Origin: Anodontia alba | Lineage: Eukaryota; Mollusca; Bivalvia; Lucinida; Lucinidae | Reading direction: 5' to 3' | Length of the DNA stretch: 64,000 nucleotides | Assembly: GCA_964016985.1 (NCBI GenBank) | Contig: OZ024821.1 | Location: 131,613,823 to 131,677,822, forward strand | Shown: piece by piece, positions 1 through 11,458 of the stretch | How the letters are laid out: every line of letters begins with the position of its first letter | How positions within the stretch are numbered: position 1 is the stretch's first letter | Translations under genes and position numbers: made by a program | The notes under the pieces: model-generated | The model's input: only the letters and a program-made list of their open reading frames with translations | Database searches by the model: none | Told to the model about the DNA's origin: nothing

Positions 1-173
1 TTGATGATTTGCCTCCACATGCTAAATTCCACACTAAGGAGCTTTTATCCCGATTACAAAGTCAGCAGCAAAATTTAAAGACCTTTTCTAGTTCATCACC
101 TACTGGTGGGAATCAGCTCCTAGGAGATATCCAGTCTTTAAATAGAGAAATTATTGATGTTCTACAAAGATAA
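1..173 (+). CDS. Last coding exon of an unidentified gene (partial)
   Basis: An open frame enters from the left edge (first whole codon at 3) and ends at TAA 171-173, giving 56 residues that begin DDLPPHAKFHTKELLSRL and end LNREIIDVLQR. The composition (Gln- and Ser-rich middle, amphipathic ends, no low-complexity repeats) looks like real protein and unlike the repeat-derived frames that follow. It would be the C-terminus of a protein whose other exons lie upstream of the window. No splice acceptor is visible because the exon is cut by the window edge. I do not recognise the family and assign no function. The following 160 bases would be its 3' UTR. Confidence 0.6.
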   Translation, partial: DDLPPHAKFHTKELLSRLQSQQQNLKTFSSSSPTGGNQLLGDIQSLNREIIDVLQR

Positions 174-340
174 AAGTTGGTTGTACTAGGTATTTTATAT
201 TTGTAGCATGCCAGGGAATATAAATATCCCGTCTGTGAATAGTCAAGTTCCAAGCCAACCTGTTCATTTATGTAGTCTGGTTAAGGTCTTCAGTTTTTCT
301 GGAGGTCAATGGCTACATATTAAAGAGAGCTCTGGACTTG
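174..340. other. Probable 3' UTR / unique spacer
   Basis: Short AT-rich stretch between the terminal exon and the first large repeat element. Nothing else is recognisable in it. Confidence 0.4.
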
Positions 341-2062
341 TTAGCTCACCTGAGCACGAAGTGCTCATGGTGAGCTATTGTGGTCAGTCAATGTCCGTCG
401 TCCGTCGTGCGTCGTGCGTCGTCCGTCGTGCGGCGTCAACAATTGCTTTAAAAGCCTACTCCTCCTGTACCCCTGGGCCAATTGACTTGATACTTGGTAG
501 GAAGCATCAGGGTGACTTGTAGATCAAAAATAGCTAAAATCGTTCCGATCGGAAATCCAAGATGGCCGCCATGGCCGCCATCTTGAAAATCTATTTTTCG
601 CTTCTTCTCCTGAACCGAAAGGCCAGTTGACTCCAAACTTGCTAGGAACCATCAGGGTGACTTATAGATCAAAAATAGCTAAAATCGTGCCGATCGGAAA
701 TCCAAGATGGCCGCCATCTTGAAAATCTATTTTTCGCTTCTTCTCCTGAACCGAAAAGCCATTTGACTCCAAACTTGCTAGGAAGCATCAGGGTGACTTG
801 TAGATCAAAAATAGCTAAAATCGTGCTGATCGGAAATCCAAGATGGCCGCCATGGCTGCCATCTTGAAAATCTATTTTTCGCTTCTTCTCCTGAACCGAA
901 AGGCCAATTGACTCCAAACTTGCTAGGAAGCATCAGGATGACTTGTAGATCAAAAATAGCTAAAATCGTACCGATCGGAAATCCAAGATGGCCGCCATGG
1001 CTGCCATCTTGAAAATCTATTTTTTGCTTCTGCTCCTAAACCCAAAAGCCTATTGACTCCAAACTTGGTAGGAGGCATTGGGGTGACTTATAGATCAAAA
1101 ATAGCTAAAATCCTGCCTATTGGACATCCAAGATGGCCGCCATGGCAGCCATCTTGAAAATCTATTTTTCGCTTCTTCTCCTGAACCGAAAGGCCAGTTG
1201 ACTCCAAACTTGGTAGGAAGCATCGGGGTGACTTGTAGATCAAAAATAGCTAAAATCATGCCGATCGTAAAACCAGGATGGGCGCCATTGCAGCCATCTT
1301 GAAAATCTATTTTTCGCTTCTTCTCCTGAACCGAAAGGCCAGTTGACTCGAAACTTGGTAGGAAGCATTTGGGTGACTTGTAGATCAAAAATAGCTAAAA
1401 TCATGCTGATCGTAAATCCAAGATGGCCGCCATGGCAGCTATCTTGAAAATCTATTTTTCGCTTCTTCTCCTAAACCCAAAAGTCACTTAACTCGAAACT
1501 TAGTAGGAAGCATCAGGGTGACTTGGTAGATCAAATATAGCTAAAATCGTTCTGATCAGAAATCCCAGATGGCCACCATGGTCGCCATCTTGAAAATCTA
1601 TATTTGGCTTCTGCTCCTGCACCGAAAGGCCAATTGACTCCAAACTTCGTAGGAGACATTTGGGTGACTTGTAGATCAAAAAAAAGCTAAAATTGTGCCA
1701 ACCGGATATCCAAGATGGCCGCCATGGCAGCCATCTTGAAAATCTATTTTTCGCCTCTTCTACTGAACTGAAAGGCCAGTTGACTTGAAACTTGGTAGGA
1801 AGCATTGGGGTGACTCGTAGATCAAAAATAGCTAAAATTGTGCCGATCGTAAATCCAAGCTGGCTGCCATTTAGAGTTTGTTCAAATGATCATGCTCAAT
1901 TGACTGGCATGCCATATATCTTCTTCAAAATAAAGAACTGCTTAAATGATGATCATTTCATTAGTTGCGATGACAGGATTGGAAAAATGTTGCATAACAT
2001 CTGCGTATCTGCAGTGGCTGTGTCACTCAGGTGAGCGACCCGTGGCCCATGGGCCTCTTGTT
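341..2062 (+). mobile_element. Element carrying a 145-bp minisatellite, copy 1
   Basis: The left end carries TTAGCTCACCTGAGCACG, then a (GTCCGTC)-like tract at 395-440, then about 9.5 units of a roughly 145-bp tandem repeat (480-1870), then a unique tail ending CTCAGGTGAGCGACCCG and the small palindrome GGCCCATGGGCC near 2045. Each unit contains GATGGCCGCCAT, CTTCTCCTGAACCGAAAGG and CATCAGGGTGACTTGTAGAT; unit starts at the GATGG core are near 561, 706, 842, 987 and 1132. One unit boundary is 136 bp because it lacks a short duplication. An inverted second copy lies at 34,768-35,935. The unit length is not a multiple of three and the frames drift, so the frames across it are not coding. I see no transposase; it is probably non-autonomous. 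Confidence 0.75.
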
Positions 2063-2769
2063 ATTTAGGAGTATTTGATGATCATTCTTGGACAGTTTTT
2101 CTCATTTCTCCATAAAAACATATATTGTTGGTACTCATTGGTAGCTCTGACCTTAAGAAAATTATCCCAGAATTGGGGACTTGTTAAGGAGTATTTTAGG
2201 ATAATTCTGGGATAAGTTTTCTCTGTAAAAATGTTGTAGGCACTCATTGGAAGTGTCTGAGGCACTTTTAAGTTTGAGGCACATATGTTTTTTATGGAGA
2301 AATAAGAAGAAGTATTCGAAAATTTTTATTATTATCAAATACTCCTCATTAACAAGTCCTTGCAAACTAAGGTTTTGTTTCCCTTTTCACTCTCATAGGA
2401 AAGTCTGCTTAACCGCTATGAAAATATGGTTTCAAAGAGGGCTACTTGTAAAGGAAAGAAACTGTGGGGTACAGATTATTTCTTTTAAGAGTAACCCCCT
2501 TTGAGAAGGGAGTAAAATACTTACAAGTCAGAGAGGTCTCCCTTGGAGGTATCCGTTCACATTTAACCAAGGACCAGTGAATAACTTTAGCAGACTGCAC
2601 TGGTGGGTAGGATGGTCAGGGTTGTCTCTGCATGTAGGATACAAGCATTTTTCCCACTGCAAGCTGTATTTCGTATATTTTGTTTTCGTCATAGTTTTAT
2701 ATATGTAAACTCTTTAATTTCCAGCAGCTTAATTGGGATATTGTTTTAATTATTACCAGATGATTTGTT
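2063..2769. repeat. Decayed palindromic element fragments
   Basis: Contains fragments of the GTACTCATTGG / TTTCTCCATAAAAACATAT family (2075-2370) in alternating orientation and a fragment of the AAAGGAAAGAAAC family near 2450-2540. No gene is visible. Confidence 0.5.
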
Positions 2770-2995
2770 AGCCCTTAAAGTGTCAAGCAAAATTTGTAGC
2801 AGACGACATTTATTTTTATTTTTTTAATTTTTCAAAGAAAACAAGTCTTGAAATTTCATGTGAATCGTCTGCCAAGCAGACGATTCACATGAAATATCAA
2901 GACTTGTTTTCTTTGAAAAATTAAAAAAAAAAAATAAATAAATAAAATTCAAAATGTCGTCTGCTGCAGTTGTGACTGGCGCTTTAAGGGTTAAG
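2770..2995. repeat. TTAA-type palindromic MITE, family E
   Basis: Near-palindrome with outer arms CCCTTAAAGTG and GCGCTTTAAGGG, then TAGCAGACGACAT and ATGTCGTCTGCTGC, and a central hairpin in which ATTTCATGTGAATCGTCTGC faces its complement. The right flank is TTAA and the left flank TTAG. Other copies: about 7805-8005, 31,478-31,915, 32,044-32,301, 34,310-34,435 and 41,456-41,630. Confidence 0.75.
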
Positions 2996-4138
2996 GTAAG
3001 TATTTGATGACAACTGGATACATTTTCTTATTTCATAAGTTGCGGGTACTCATTAGAAATACCTCAGCTATGTCCTTTATGGAAAAATTGAGAAAAATAT
3101 TCCAGAATTATCACCAAATACTTCTCCTTAACAAGTCCTCTGATTACTTTTTTTTTGTCCCATGAATGCTGGCCTAATTAACTCTGTAATCTTTCTGGTT
3201 ATTTAAATGGGAGATATTAGTAAGTGAAGCAAGGGAGATAAATTTAGCAAGCTGAGAGAATGGTTTTCTTCATATCATTTTTCCCCTGCATTTGCCAGAT
3301 TTGTCCTGTTTACTTAACATGGTTAAGGGAGATAACTTACTGAAGTCTTCTTCAGTATAGAATTTAACACTAGACATGCTGTGGGCAAATTCATCAGACA
3401 ACAAATTGACAGTATTTCATTTTTTCCAGACAAGAAGATTTGACATCTTATTTTCTTGGAAAAATATTTCAAAATGTTGTCTGCTGAAATTTTCACCCAG
3501 CATGCTAAGCATTAAGAATGTGATTTGTAATATTTTATATCTCCCTGTTCTTTTAATATAGAATTATGAATATCATTAACTTTTGCACTGCTGAACTTAA
3601 CTATAAGTGTATGATGCATCGAGTTTTTTTTATGTTCTTATTTTTCCCAAGTAGTGCTTAGCATTCCATTTGAGGAGATGGGTAGACCTAAATGTCAAAC
3701 GCTTTTTCCTTGAAAAATCAACAGAAAATACCGTAATAATGATACAAAAATACACTGTGATAGGCAAATTTTTCAACCTGCTAAAGGTTTAATATGAAAT
3801 TGATTATGGCCATCATGAATTTTGCATATTAGGTTCATAAAAAGAGCAAATGATTCACATGAAACATCAAACCTTGTTTTCTCTGTAAAATATTAAAAAA
3901 AAAATAAATAAATAAAAAAAAAAAAGAAAAGAAAAATGGCAGCAGTTGTGAGTAGCACTTAAATGGTAAGTTAGAGTTGTGAAAATTTCAAAAGGATGCC
4001 ATTAATCAGATGGTTTACACCAAATTAGTTGTTGCTGGGAAAACATTTTAACAGTCAACAGCATCTAGTTTTACTAAGGGAGATAATATTTTCATCATAA
4101 AACCACATTCCCTGATAAAATCCTTCAGCAACCAACCT
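2996..4138. repeat. Mosaic of family E and E2 fragments
   Basis: Holds a diverged palindromic copy at about 3340-3580 (related sub-family with CAGCATGCTAAGCATTAA and a TTTGACAT core) and a right half of family E at about 3848-3968. No gene is visible in this stretch. Confidence 0.5.
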
Positions 4139-4372
4139 GGACCCAGTTGTTCAAAACTAACAATGTCGTTAGTTAATGTATCGTTAAAACTTGAATCATT
4201 AAATATGAACTTTTATCATTAAATATGGCATATATGCTAATATTTTTGCAGGAAAAAATGTGAGTAGCTCGCATTTTTTTCAGCAAAAGTACCTGTAAAT
4301 TAGATACTGTACTTTCTAGAACAGTTAACATTTTGTCCACTAACGATAATGATGCTTTGAACAACTGGACCC
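4139..4372. repeat. Family B palindromic MITE (about 245 bp), copy 1
   Basis: Ends CCCAGTTGTTCAAA and TTTGAACAACTGGACCC in inverted orientation; centre AAAATGTGAGTAGCT near 4257. The arms are partly decayed in this copy. Confidence 0.75.
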
Positions 4373-4940
4373 TAGTCTAGATCTTTGCAAGGCATATATC
4401 ATAGCTCCAGATAATGCATCTTTTTTAACTGAAAAATACTGATATATGCCTTGTTTCTCCACAAAAACATATAGCATTTGGAAAAAAATGTTGAAATTTA
4501 TGCATCCAGATGTTGTTGCCATATTGGCAAAGGGCGGGGGCATTTGTGTACTTTGGACAAATGTCTAGTTCCATTTTTGTACATGTCAGGGTGATGGTGG
4601 ATATGATAAAGATTTCACAACTTCAATATTTTGTGGAATTGTTTAATAGTTTTTTACGTTAGCCTGCCTACCTACATTTTACTTTTATGCCCCCAACCAA
4701 CTGTACTTTCCCACCTTCCACACCCGCACACCCTCTCTCCTCAGATGGAAATGTCTCAACTCTTCTAATCACCACAAGTTTTCTCATATTTCTCATAGCA
4801 CTTTTGATTTTCTAATATCAATGAAACAGATTTTACTGTAATTGTTACTAATTTCCTCTTCAGCATACTTATTGATTTTCAAATCATTTCCTCTCAGACA
4901 TACATATTGATTTTCAAACAATACCTGATTTTTATATATG
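4373..4940. other. Repeat-derived spacer, no gene seen
   Basis: AT-rich sequence with short fragments of the family D hairpin (AACATATAGC near 4460). I see no supported gene. Confidence 0.35.
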
Positions 4941-6370
4941 CCCTGCATACAAAGTATGCCGAGGGGTATATAGTTTTCGTCTGTCCATTTGTCAGTTTGT
5001 ATGTACAGTTGTCCTTCCATCAGTTAACACCTACATCATAGTTTTGTGTTTAAGCTTTTATTTCCAAACCATATGATGGATTTGGTTTATATTCGGTCTG
5101 ATGATAGATATTGATCTAAACTTTTATTCACTACTGTCCCCACCATGCCTTTGACCTCAAGGTCAAGGTCAAAGACTTAGAATTTTGGGCAGTCTTAGCA
5201 AGCTTGAGTTTTGTTTAAAAATTTATTTTAACTTTAACTTGGAAACAAGTTATGGTAGGCAGTTAGTTGGTCAGACATGGCTCAACCTTGAGACATGGAT
5301 TCTTGGGTCATGAAGTGAAGGTCACCCTGCCCATGACCTCAAGGTCAAGGTCACAGACTTAGAACTTTTGGCAATTTTATCAAGCTTAAGAGTTTTGTTG
5401 AAGCTTTTTAATTTTAACTTGGAAACAAGTCACGCAGTTAGTTGGTCAGACATGGCTCAACCTTGTGACATGAACTTGTGGGTTATGAAGTGAAAATCAG
5501 CATAACCTATATTTCACAGTCTAGAGATTTTGTCTTATATCTTGAAGTCTGCTTCATGTATGTACATTATACTTGGGGATTATGAATCTGTATGACCTGA
5601 AATTTTAACCTCAAATTATAAATGTAGGTCACTGTGACATATTCAATGGTCCAGTGATTTGGCCTTATATCTTGAATGTTATTTGATGTATGAACATCAT
5701 TATTTAGGATTATGAATCAGTATGACCTGACATTTGACCTAAAAGTAAATGTAGGTCACTGTGACCTATATTTTATGGTCCAATGATTTTAATTTGATAA
5801 AATTTGAAGACAGTTTGATGTATGACCATCATACTTTGGGATTATGGGTCAGTATGACACATTTTACCTCAAAATAAATGTAGGTCTTTGTGACCTATAT
5901 TTCATAGCCCAGTGATTTTGTCTTGTACTTCCAACAATATTTGATGCATAAGTATCATATTTTTAGATAATGAGACGGGTGTGACCCAAACTTTGACCTC
6001 AAAGTAAATATAAGTCAACATGACCTTTATTTCATGGTCTAGTGAATTTGCTTAATATCTTGTAGATTATTTGATGGATTAACATCATAGTTGGTATAAG
6101 GGATCATTGTGCATTTATATTTTATATGGTCCAGTGATTTTGCTTCATATCTTGAAGACTATTTAATTGAGAAATGTTGTACTTGGGATAATAGATCAGT
6201 GTCACACAAAGATTGACCTTGTTAACTATATGTGGGTCATTGACCTATATTTCATGGTCCATTGATTTTGTCTTATATCATTGTCATTGACTGAAAAATA
6301 TTTTTATAATTAAGAAGTGGCACCGTCCAGGGGTATTCGTGGCCCTCTGGGCACTTGCTGTAGTTTTCTA
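4941..6370. mobile_element. Element with internal degenerate tandem repeats
   Basis: Starts with GCCGAGGGGTATATAGTTTT near 4960 and ends with GTGGCCCTCTGGGCACTTGC near 6340, with two kinds of internal repeat. A roughly 190-bp unit (TGACCTCAAGGTCAAGGTCA, then CTTGGAAACAAGT) occurs twice between 5150 and 5500. It is followed by about seven degenerate units of roughly 95-135 bp with TTTCATGGTCCAGTGATTTT and GTAGGTCACTGTGACC. I see no transposase or reverse transcriptase. The architecture, unique ends around an internal minisatellite, parallels the element at 341-2062. Confidence 0.65.
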
Positions 6371-6411
6371 TGCTCTTGTACATGTATTATTTTCTTCTAA
6401 ATTCTGTTATT

Positions 6412-6573
6412 GCTGGTCCTACTGAACCTGCATATGCCTTGCCTTTGCAAACAATGTAGATCCAGATCAGTCAGCAGCCAACTGATCTAGATCTTCAATA
6501 ACCTGGATTGTAATCTGATTGGTTGAAAATTAGAAGTGTGCATGACATCTTAATTTATTCGACATGGCAAGGC
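6412..6573. repeat. TTAA-type palindromic MITE, family H (decayed)
   Basis: GGTCCTACTGAACC at the left, a central hairpin around AGATCCAGATCAGTCAGC, and ATTTATTCGACATGGCAAGG at the right match the intact 214-bp copies at 9289-9502 and 10,808-11,021. Confidence 0.6.
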
Positions 6574-7676
6574 ATTAAGTGAAATTACTGTGAAGTAAAG
6601 ATGGATTAGGGCTGGTTGCATATGTCAAGGGGTCATAACTCTGGCTAGGACACCATCTTCAACCAAAAATACTGATATTTTTCTTACTGCCACAAAAAAA
6701 CATATGCGTATTAATAGTAGCCATTGATGAAAGAGGAAAAATATTTACCTAGATAACCTTCTTATTTAGAGCTATGACAATGTGAATCATGCCATGAGAA
6801 AAGGTTCTCTTTGGGGCATGTATGGACTGCAAAGCCCAATTCAGCCTGCACATTTGCAGTTCTGACTGATATTGCTGTTTTGTCATTTTTTTTCTGAAGC
6901 CAATGATAGATATGCATGCCAACGATCCTTTCATGTCAGTATATTCCCCAAAAATCTTTTTTCTCATAAAGTGAAACATTTTTTAATTTTATGGGGACTG
7001 TATACACCTCCAGGATAAATGGGCTGCTTCAAGTGAAATAGTGCCTTCCAACATCATAAATGCACAGATTATCCAGCACATGTGCAAAGTATTGTCTAGG
7101 CTTTCCCTCTCCATTCATACATTCTGTGATATCCAATGATTCTGTTAGCAGATAGTGAAGGCCCTGATCAGACTGCAAGGATGTGCAAGCTGATCTGGGC
7201 TTTTGCTGTTTGCATATGCCTGAAGACACGTTTTCGCATGGCTCAGCCCAAATAACTCTTGACTTGGAAATATTTGTCTCCCTTCTCATTAGGGGGTACT
7301 CATGAAGGAAAAATTTGCTTCCAGAGGGAGCAAATTCTTTCCTTTAAGAGTAACCCCCATTTTGGTAAGTTTCAAGTACTAGGTAGACATCTTCATGTCA
7401 GCAAATAGATCTTTCATATGTATCTCTTCATCTTAAGCATTACCTCTCTCTGGGCTAATTCAGCAGACTACAAAGAGGCAATATTTTTCTTATTTTTCCT
7501 AGAAAACAGAATTTGACATTTCATGTAAATTGTCTCCACGAAATGACATATCCTGTTTTTGCAGAAAATCCTCTTTTTGGAGAAAAATAAAAAAAAATTA
7601 TTTCAAACTGTTGTCTGCTGATAATTTTATCCAGAGTGCTAGGTATTAAAGCTAAAATCTTGAGGCGTAATGCATT
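6574..7676. repeat. Mosaic of decayed palindromic elements
   Basis: Contains a GATCAG-rich family G copy (about 6755-7265), a fragment of the AAATTCTTTCCTTTAAGAGT family F (about 7285-7370) and a family E2 copy (about 7440-7650, with arms around TTTGACATTTCATG). No gene is visible. Confidence 0.5.
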
Positions 7677-7792
7677 TGATACCAAACACAGGGACCTGTA
7701 TCATCTTTTTTTTTAGATTTTTAAGGGCCTGGTATATACCAGGCCCTTAAAAATCTAAAAAAAAAGATGATACAGGTCCCTGTGATACCAAA
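7677..7792. repeat. Perfect 96-bp palindrome flanked by a 10-bp direct repeat
   Basis: Bases 7687-7782 read the same on both strands with essentially no loop; outermost CACAGGGACCTGTATCATC and centre GGTATATACC. It is bracketed by TGATACCAAA at 7677-7686 and again at 7783-7792. A perfect long duplication of this length is the signature of a recent insertion; 9-10 bp duplications are typical of Mutator-type transposases. No other copy is obvious in the window. Confidence 0.85.
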
Positions 7793-7804
7793 TAAGAGCT
7801 TTAC

Positions 7805-8005
7805 CCCTAGAAGCCCTAAGCAAAATTATATATTTTATATATTTTTTTTATATTGTTATTTTTCAGAGAAATAAGACTTGGCATCTCAGATGAATCCTCT
7901 ATTAGGCAGATGATTCACATGAAATGCCAAGCCTTATTTTTTCTCTAAAATATATATGAAAAAAATCAAAATGTTGTCTGCTGCAGTTGTAAGATCTTTA
8001 TAAAC
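7805..8005. repeat. TTAA-type palindromic MITE, family E
   Basis: Inverted halves around GCAGATGATTCACATGAAAT near 7906; right end TGTTGTCTGCTGCAGTTG. The outer arms are decayed. Confidence 0.65.
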
Positions 8006-8674
8006 TTAGTGCTTGAATATGCAGCTGAGATATTTACCTTAACTCTTTGCATGCTGGGTAATTTTGCATGTTTTTTTGTCATCTGTGGAATTTTATTTTT
8101 TTTTTAATGCACTTTTTCAAAAATATCTTTCAGGAATACCATCAGAGTGTTAAACAATTTGGATCTAGATCAGGCCCAATGTTTTGTTGGGCCTGATCGG
8201 GGTCCAAACTGTTTGTAAAGGTTATCAGCAGACGACAAAAGTCAGCACCAGCTGGGAAAAGAAGTGTATTGGTACCTAAACAAAGATCTTTAACACTTTA
8301 TTGCATGGTTGTCTGCTAAGTTCTTTAAACTTTAACGCTTAGCATTCTAGGTAAAAATTTCAGCAGATGACATATTGAAATATTTTTCTAATTTTTCACA
8401 GAAACTGGTTTTACATTTCATGCAAATTGTCTCCAGTGGAATGTCAAAGCCTATTTTCTTGGAAAAATAAGAAAAACATCAATTTGTTATCTGCTGAATT
8501 AGCACTGAGAGTGGTGAAGATTAACATTTAATAGTGTGTCAGTACCCAGTTCAAGATCTTAACTTTAGTGCATGTAGATCTGAGCTATGTTTTACTATAA
8601 CCTTATTATAGAATATTTATTCTGCTATCCCAATGATAACAATGATATTTATTTGGTTTTTAGTTAGGTTGTAA
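8006..8674. repeat. Hairpin and family E2 fragments
   Basis: An imperfect hairpin (AGATCAGGCCCAATG facing TTGGGCCTGATC) lies at about 8160-8215, and a family E2 copy lies at about 8335-8525 (CTTAGCATTCTAGG with the inverted TCTGCTGAATTAGC). No gene is visible. Confidence 0.5.
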
Positions 8675-8985
8675 GTGAGCCATGATGTGGGTGGTTGGGT
8701 GGTGCGAAGGTGTCATGTATCTTTTGTCACCCGGGGCGCCCAGCTGATATTGGCTTATAGTTGGGCAAGGCCTGCTATCCTTGTAGCAGGTAAGGGTAGG
8801 GAGGTGATGTTTTTATTTCTTCTGTTTCTTCACTTTCATTCCTGTTTCTCTTTCTTCCCTGTCCCTCCCTTTCATCTCTTCTGCTATCTCTTCTGTCTAT
8901 TTTCTCCCTTTCTCTGGGAGACGACACAAAATGACCCACAAGGGTTGACGTGTCGTTAAACCCCAACTCAATCAATCAATGTGAG
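8675..8985 (+). mobile_element. SINE-like element ending in (TCAA)n
   Basis: The segment ends GACGTGTCGTTAAACCCCAA followed by TCAATCAATCAAT, a typical short-retroposon tail. The head is diverged and I cannot find A and B boxes with confidence, so the class assignment is tentative. Confidence 0.45.
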
Positions 8986-9288
8986 AAAAAGGTGTATTCT
9001 AGGTCTATCTCAACAGAGAAGACCCAGGTCAGCCTGCACAATTGAGCACTTATCCAAGCATTCACACACTTTCCACTGTGTACCATAGAATGTATTGGCC
9101 TTGTTTAAATTGTGCAGATTTGCAGGCTGATCAAAGTTTTCAGCAAACAGGAAGTCACAAAAGTTATCTCCCTTGTCAGAAATGGCTGAGGAGTGGTTTT
9201 GATCAGGGTGTATGCTGTTGGCCATTCTGTCACAAAAAAACAACAACAAAAAAGCACACCTCAACAGTCAAATGAACTTGTTCAAAGT
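8986..9288. repeat. Family G (GATCAG-rich) palindrome remnant
   Basis: Contains CAGGTCAGCCTGCACA and the inverted TTGCAGGCTGATCA, plus a TTATCTCCCTTGTC family F tail. No gene is seen. Confidence 0.5.
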
Positions 9289-9502
9289 TTAACCCTTGGC
9301 CTGCTGAATAAATTAAGATGCCACTCCCATTTCTATTTTTCAGCCAATTAGATTCCTTGATCAAGATTGTTGATTTAAATTTACATACATTATGGTAAAC
9401 AGTGCAGATCCAGATCAGTGGGCTTCTTCAGAAGCCAACTGATCTGGATCTGCACTGTTTGCAAAGGCAGGACCTATCCAGATTCAGCAGGACTAGGGTT
9501 AA
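9289..9502. repeat. TTAA-type palindromic MITE, family H (214 bp, intact)
   Basis: Ends TTAACCCTTGGCCTGCTGAA and, inverted, TTCAGCAGGACTAGGGTTAA. A central hairpin at about 9394-9462 pairs CAGTGCAGATCCAGATCAG with its complement. It has the same 214-bp length as the copy at 10,808-11,021. Confidence 0.85.
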
Positions 9503-10394
9503 GATTAGTATGGTATGACAGAGTTAAGGTGTTCTAATATTTGGGGTTATTATAGTATTTGAGCTATCACATGTCAAAACATACAATTACACCTGTGTGA
9601 CCAGCATAGACTCAGATCAGCCTGTACATCCACCCAGTATGGCAAGGGTTCTCGTTCATCCCTTTTTGGATAGTCAGGAGTCTGTAGAAGGCACATGTGA
9701 TCAGCAAAGACTCTGATCAGACTGTGTGGATGGACAGGTTGATCTGAGTCTTTGCTGGTAGCACAAGTCTTATTGTAGGTTTTGTTGTGTGCTGGGTCTT
9801 TTATGAAATGAATGCCCCAAAAAATTGAACAAATATTGAAAAAGTAAGCATTAGCTTTTTAATGCTGCTAATTATGCTAAGCAAAAAATAGATTGTCTGA
9901 TCAGGATTTTTTCTGCTCATAAGTAAAAAATCTGCAGGAATCTGTTGATTCAAGATGGGCAGCTGTCAGTTACTGATGAAAGTATGTGCACAAGTATTGG
10001 TTAGGACTAAGCCTGCCCAGCAACAGTATGAGTAGGTTAACTGACACTGCTCAACATGATCCTTATGGGTTGACTAGGCCGTAAAACCTTATCTCAAACT
10101 AAAACATGATCTAGATCTGTCAGAAGACTTTCAGAGGACCTGTGAATGAGAAGTGTTTGATACATTCTGGGACAATATTCTTCAGTTCTCCATACAGCTG
10201 TATATTGTGAGTACTTGTTAGAATCACCTCACTGAGACAATTCTGATGAGTACCCATAACTTAAGATTTTATGGAGAAAAACAGAAAAAAATATCCCTGA
10301 CTTATATCCCTGACTTATCAAATCTTTGATCTTTTTTCCCATACCACCATTGTTTAGTTAAGAGGGGGTATTCAACAGAATATTTTTCTTATCT
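9503..10394. repeat. Family G, SINE tail and family D fragments
   Basis: A family G palindrome lies at about 9590-9770 (GACTCAGATCAGCCTGTAC). The 3' part of a tRNA-derived SINE lies at about 9945-10,115 (AGGACTAAGCCTGCCCAG, then GGTTGACTAGGCCGTAAAAC). Family D fragments follow. No gene is visible. Confidence 0.55.
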
Positions 10395-10485
10395 CTCCAC
10401 AAAAACATATGTTGTGGGTACTCATTAGAAATGCCTCGCTGAGGCATTTCTAATGAGTACCCACAACATATGTTTTCATGGAGCC
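10395..10485. repeat. Family D palindromic MITE core
   Basis: Nearly perfect hairpin in which ACATATGTTGTGGGTACTCA (about 10,405) is mirrored after the short centre GCCTCGCTGAGGC. Other clear copies: 15,008-15,115, 20,055-20,165, 39,670-39,785 and 62,503-62,616. Confidence 0.8.
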
Positions 10486-10807
10486 GTTAGAAAAACATTT
10501 GAAATTTTTGGTTGAATAAAGCACCTTAGCTGGGGCTTTGCATATCCTCTTTCTCATGGCATGGCTTTAATCTATTGATACCTTTGAGGCTGGATTGATT
10601 TAGTCTGGTCATGGACTTGTAAGAATGGACAGGAAAGTAGTGTTTTTCTTATTAGCTTAGCTGAATTTTATTTAAGCAGGGCTGTCAACCATATATATTC
10701 TAGTCAGTAGTGAATACTGTACATGGACTAACCTCTAATCAAAACAGTATACCTCTTGCACAGTTTGCCAGATTTCATAGCTTGAGAGAAGGCACATTTT
10801 TTTTTTC
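10486..10807. other. Repeat-derived spacer, no gene seen
   Basis: AT-rich sequence without a recognisable gene or intact element. Confidence 0.3.
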
Positions 10808-11021
10808 TTAACCCTTGTCCTGCTGAACCCGGATATACCCTGGCATTGCAAACAGTGTAGATCCAGATCAGTTGGCTTCTGAAGAAGCCAACTGATCTGG
10901 ATCTGCACTGTTTGCCATTAAGTATGTGTATCTATATCAACAACCTTGATCTAGTAATCTGATTGGCTGAAAATTAGAAAAGGGTGTGGCTTCTTAATTT
11001 ATTCAGCAGGACAAGGGTTAA
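10808..11021. repeat. TTAA-type palindromic MITE, family H (214 bp, intact)
   Basis: Ends TTAACCCTTGTCCTGCTGAA and the inverted TTCAGCAGGACAAGGGTTAA. The central hairpin AGATCCAGATCAGTTGGC occupies about 10,850-10,915. Confidence 0.85.
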
Positions 11022-11145
11022 AAGTGTTGATATTTTTATTATGTCTCCACGAAAACGTACATTATTGATAATCATTAGATGTGCCTCACTGTGGTACTTC
11101 TAATGAGTACCTACAACATGTGTTTTCCTTAAAAAAATAACAAAG

Positions 11146-11458
11146 CCGGCTTCAGTGGCTCCTTTGGATGCCCGTCAAACTTGTGATCAGGAGATTGCAG
11201 ATTCCACCCCCCGGTGGGTTGTCAACATTCTTTTGTGGAGATTGATCATGAAATCTTTTCTATGGTCATTCTCTCCCTTCCCCTGATTCAAGAAAGGCAT
11301 TTGTCAGTTTCTGGTGAAAGAATGTGCACACTACTGGTTAACCGCTTAGAGGACTAAGCCTGCCCAGTAGAAGTGTGGTTATGTAAACTGACCGGGCTCG
11401 ACATAACCCCATTGGGTTGACTGGGCTGTAAAACCTCAACACAAACAAACAAACAAAG
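11146..11458 (+). mobile_element. tRNA-derived SINE
   Basis: Head GCCGGCTTCAGTGGCT, diverged B-box region, body with GAGATTGATCATGAAAT and AGGACTAAGCCTGCCCAG, tail CTGGGCTGTAAAACCTCAAC followed by (ACAA)n. It matches the better-preserved copy at 49,848-50,157; 16,225-16,495 is another copy. Confidence 0.8.

Noticed and set aside
448..1805. Several open frames of 60-100 codons with a recurring SVQEKKRKIDFQDG motif
   Set aside because: They are translations of the 145-bp minisatellite in changing frames; the unit is not a multiple of three and both strands are open.
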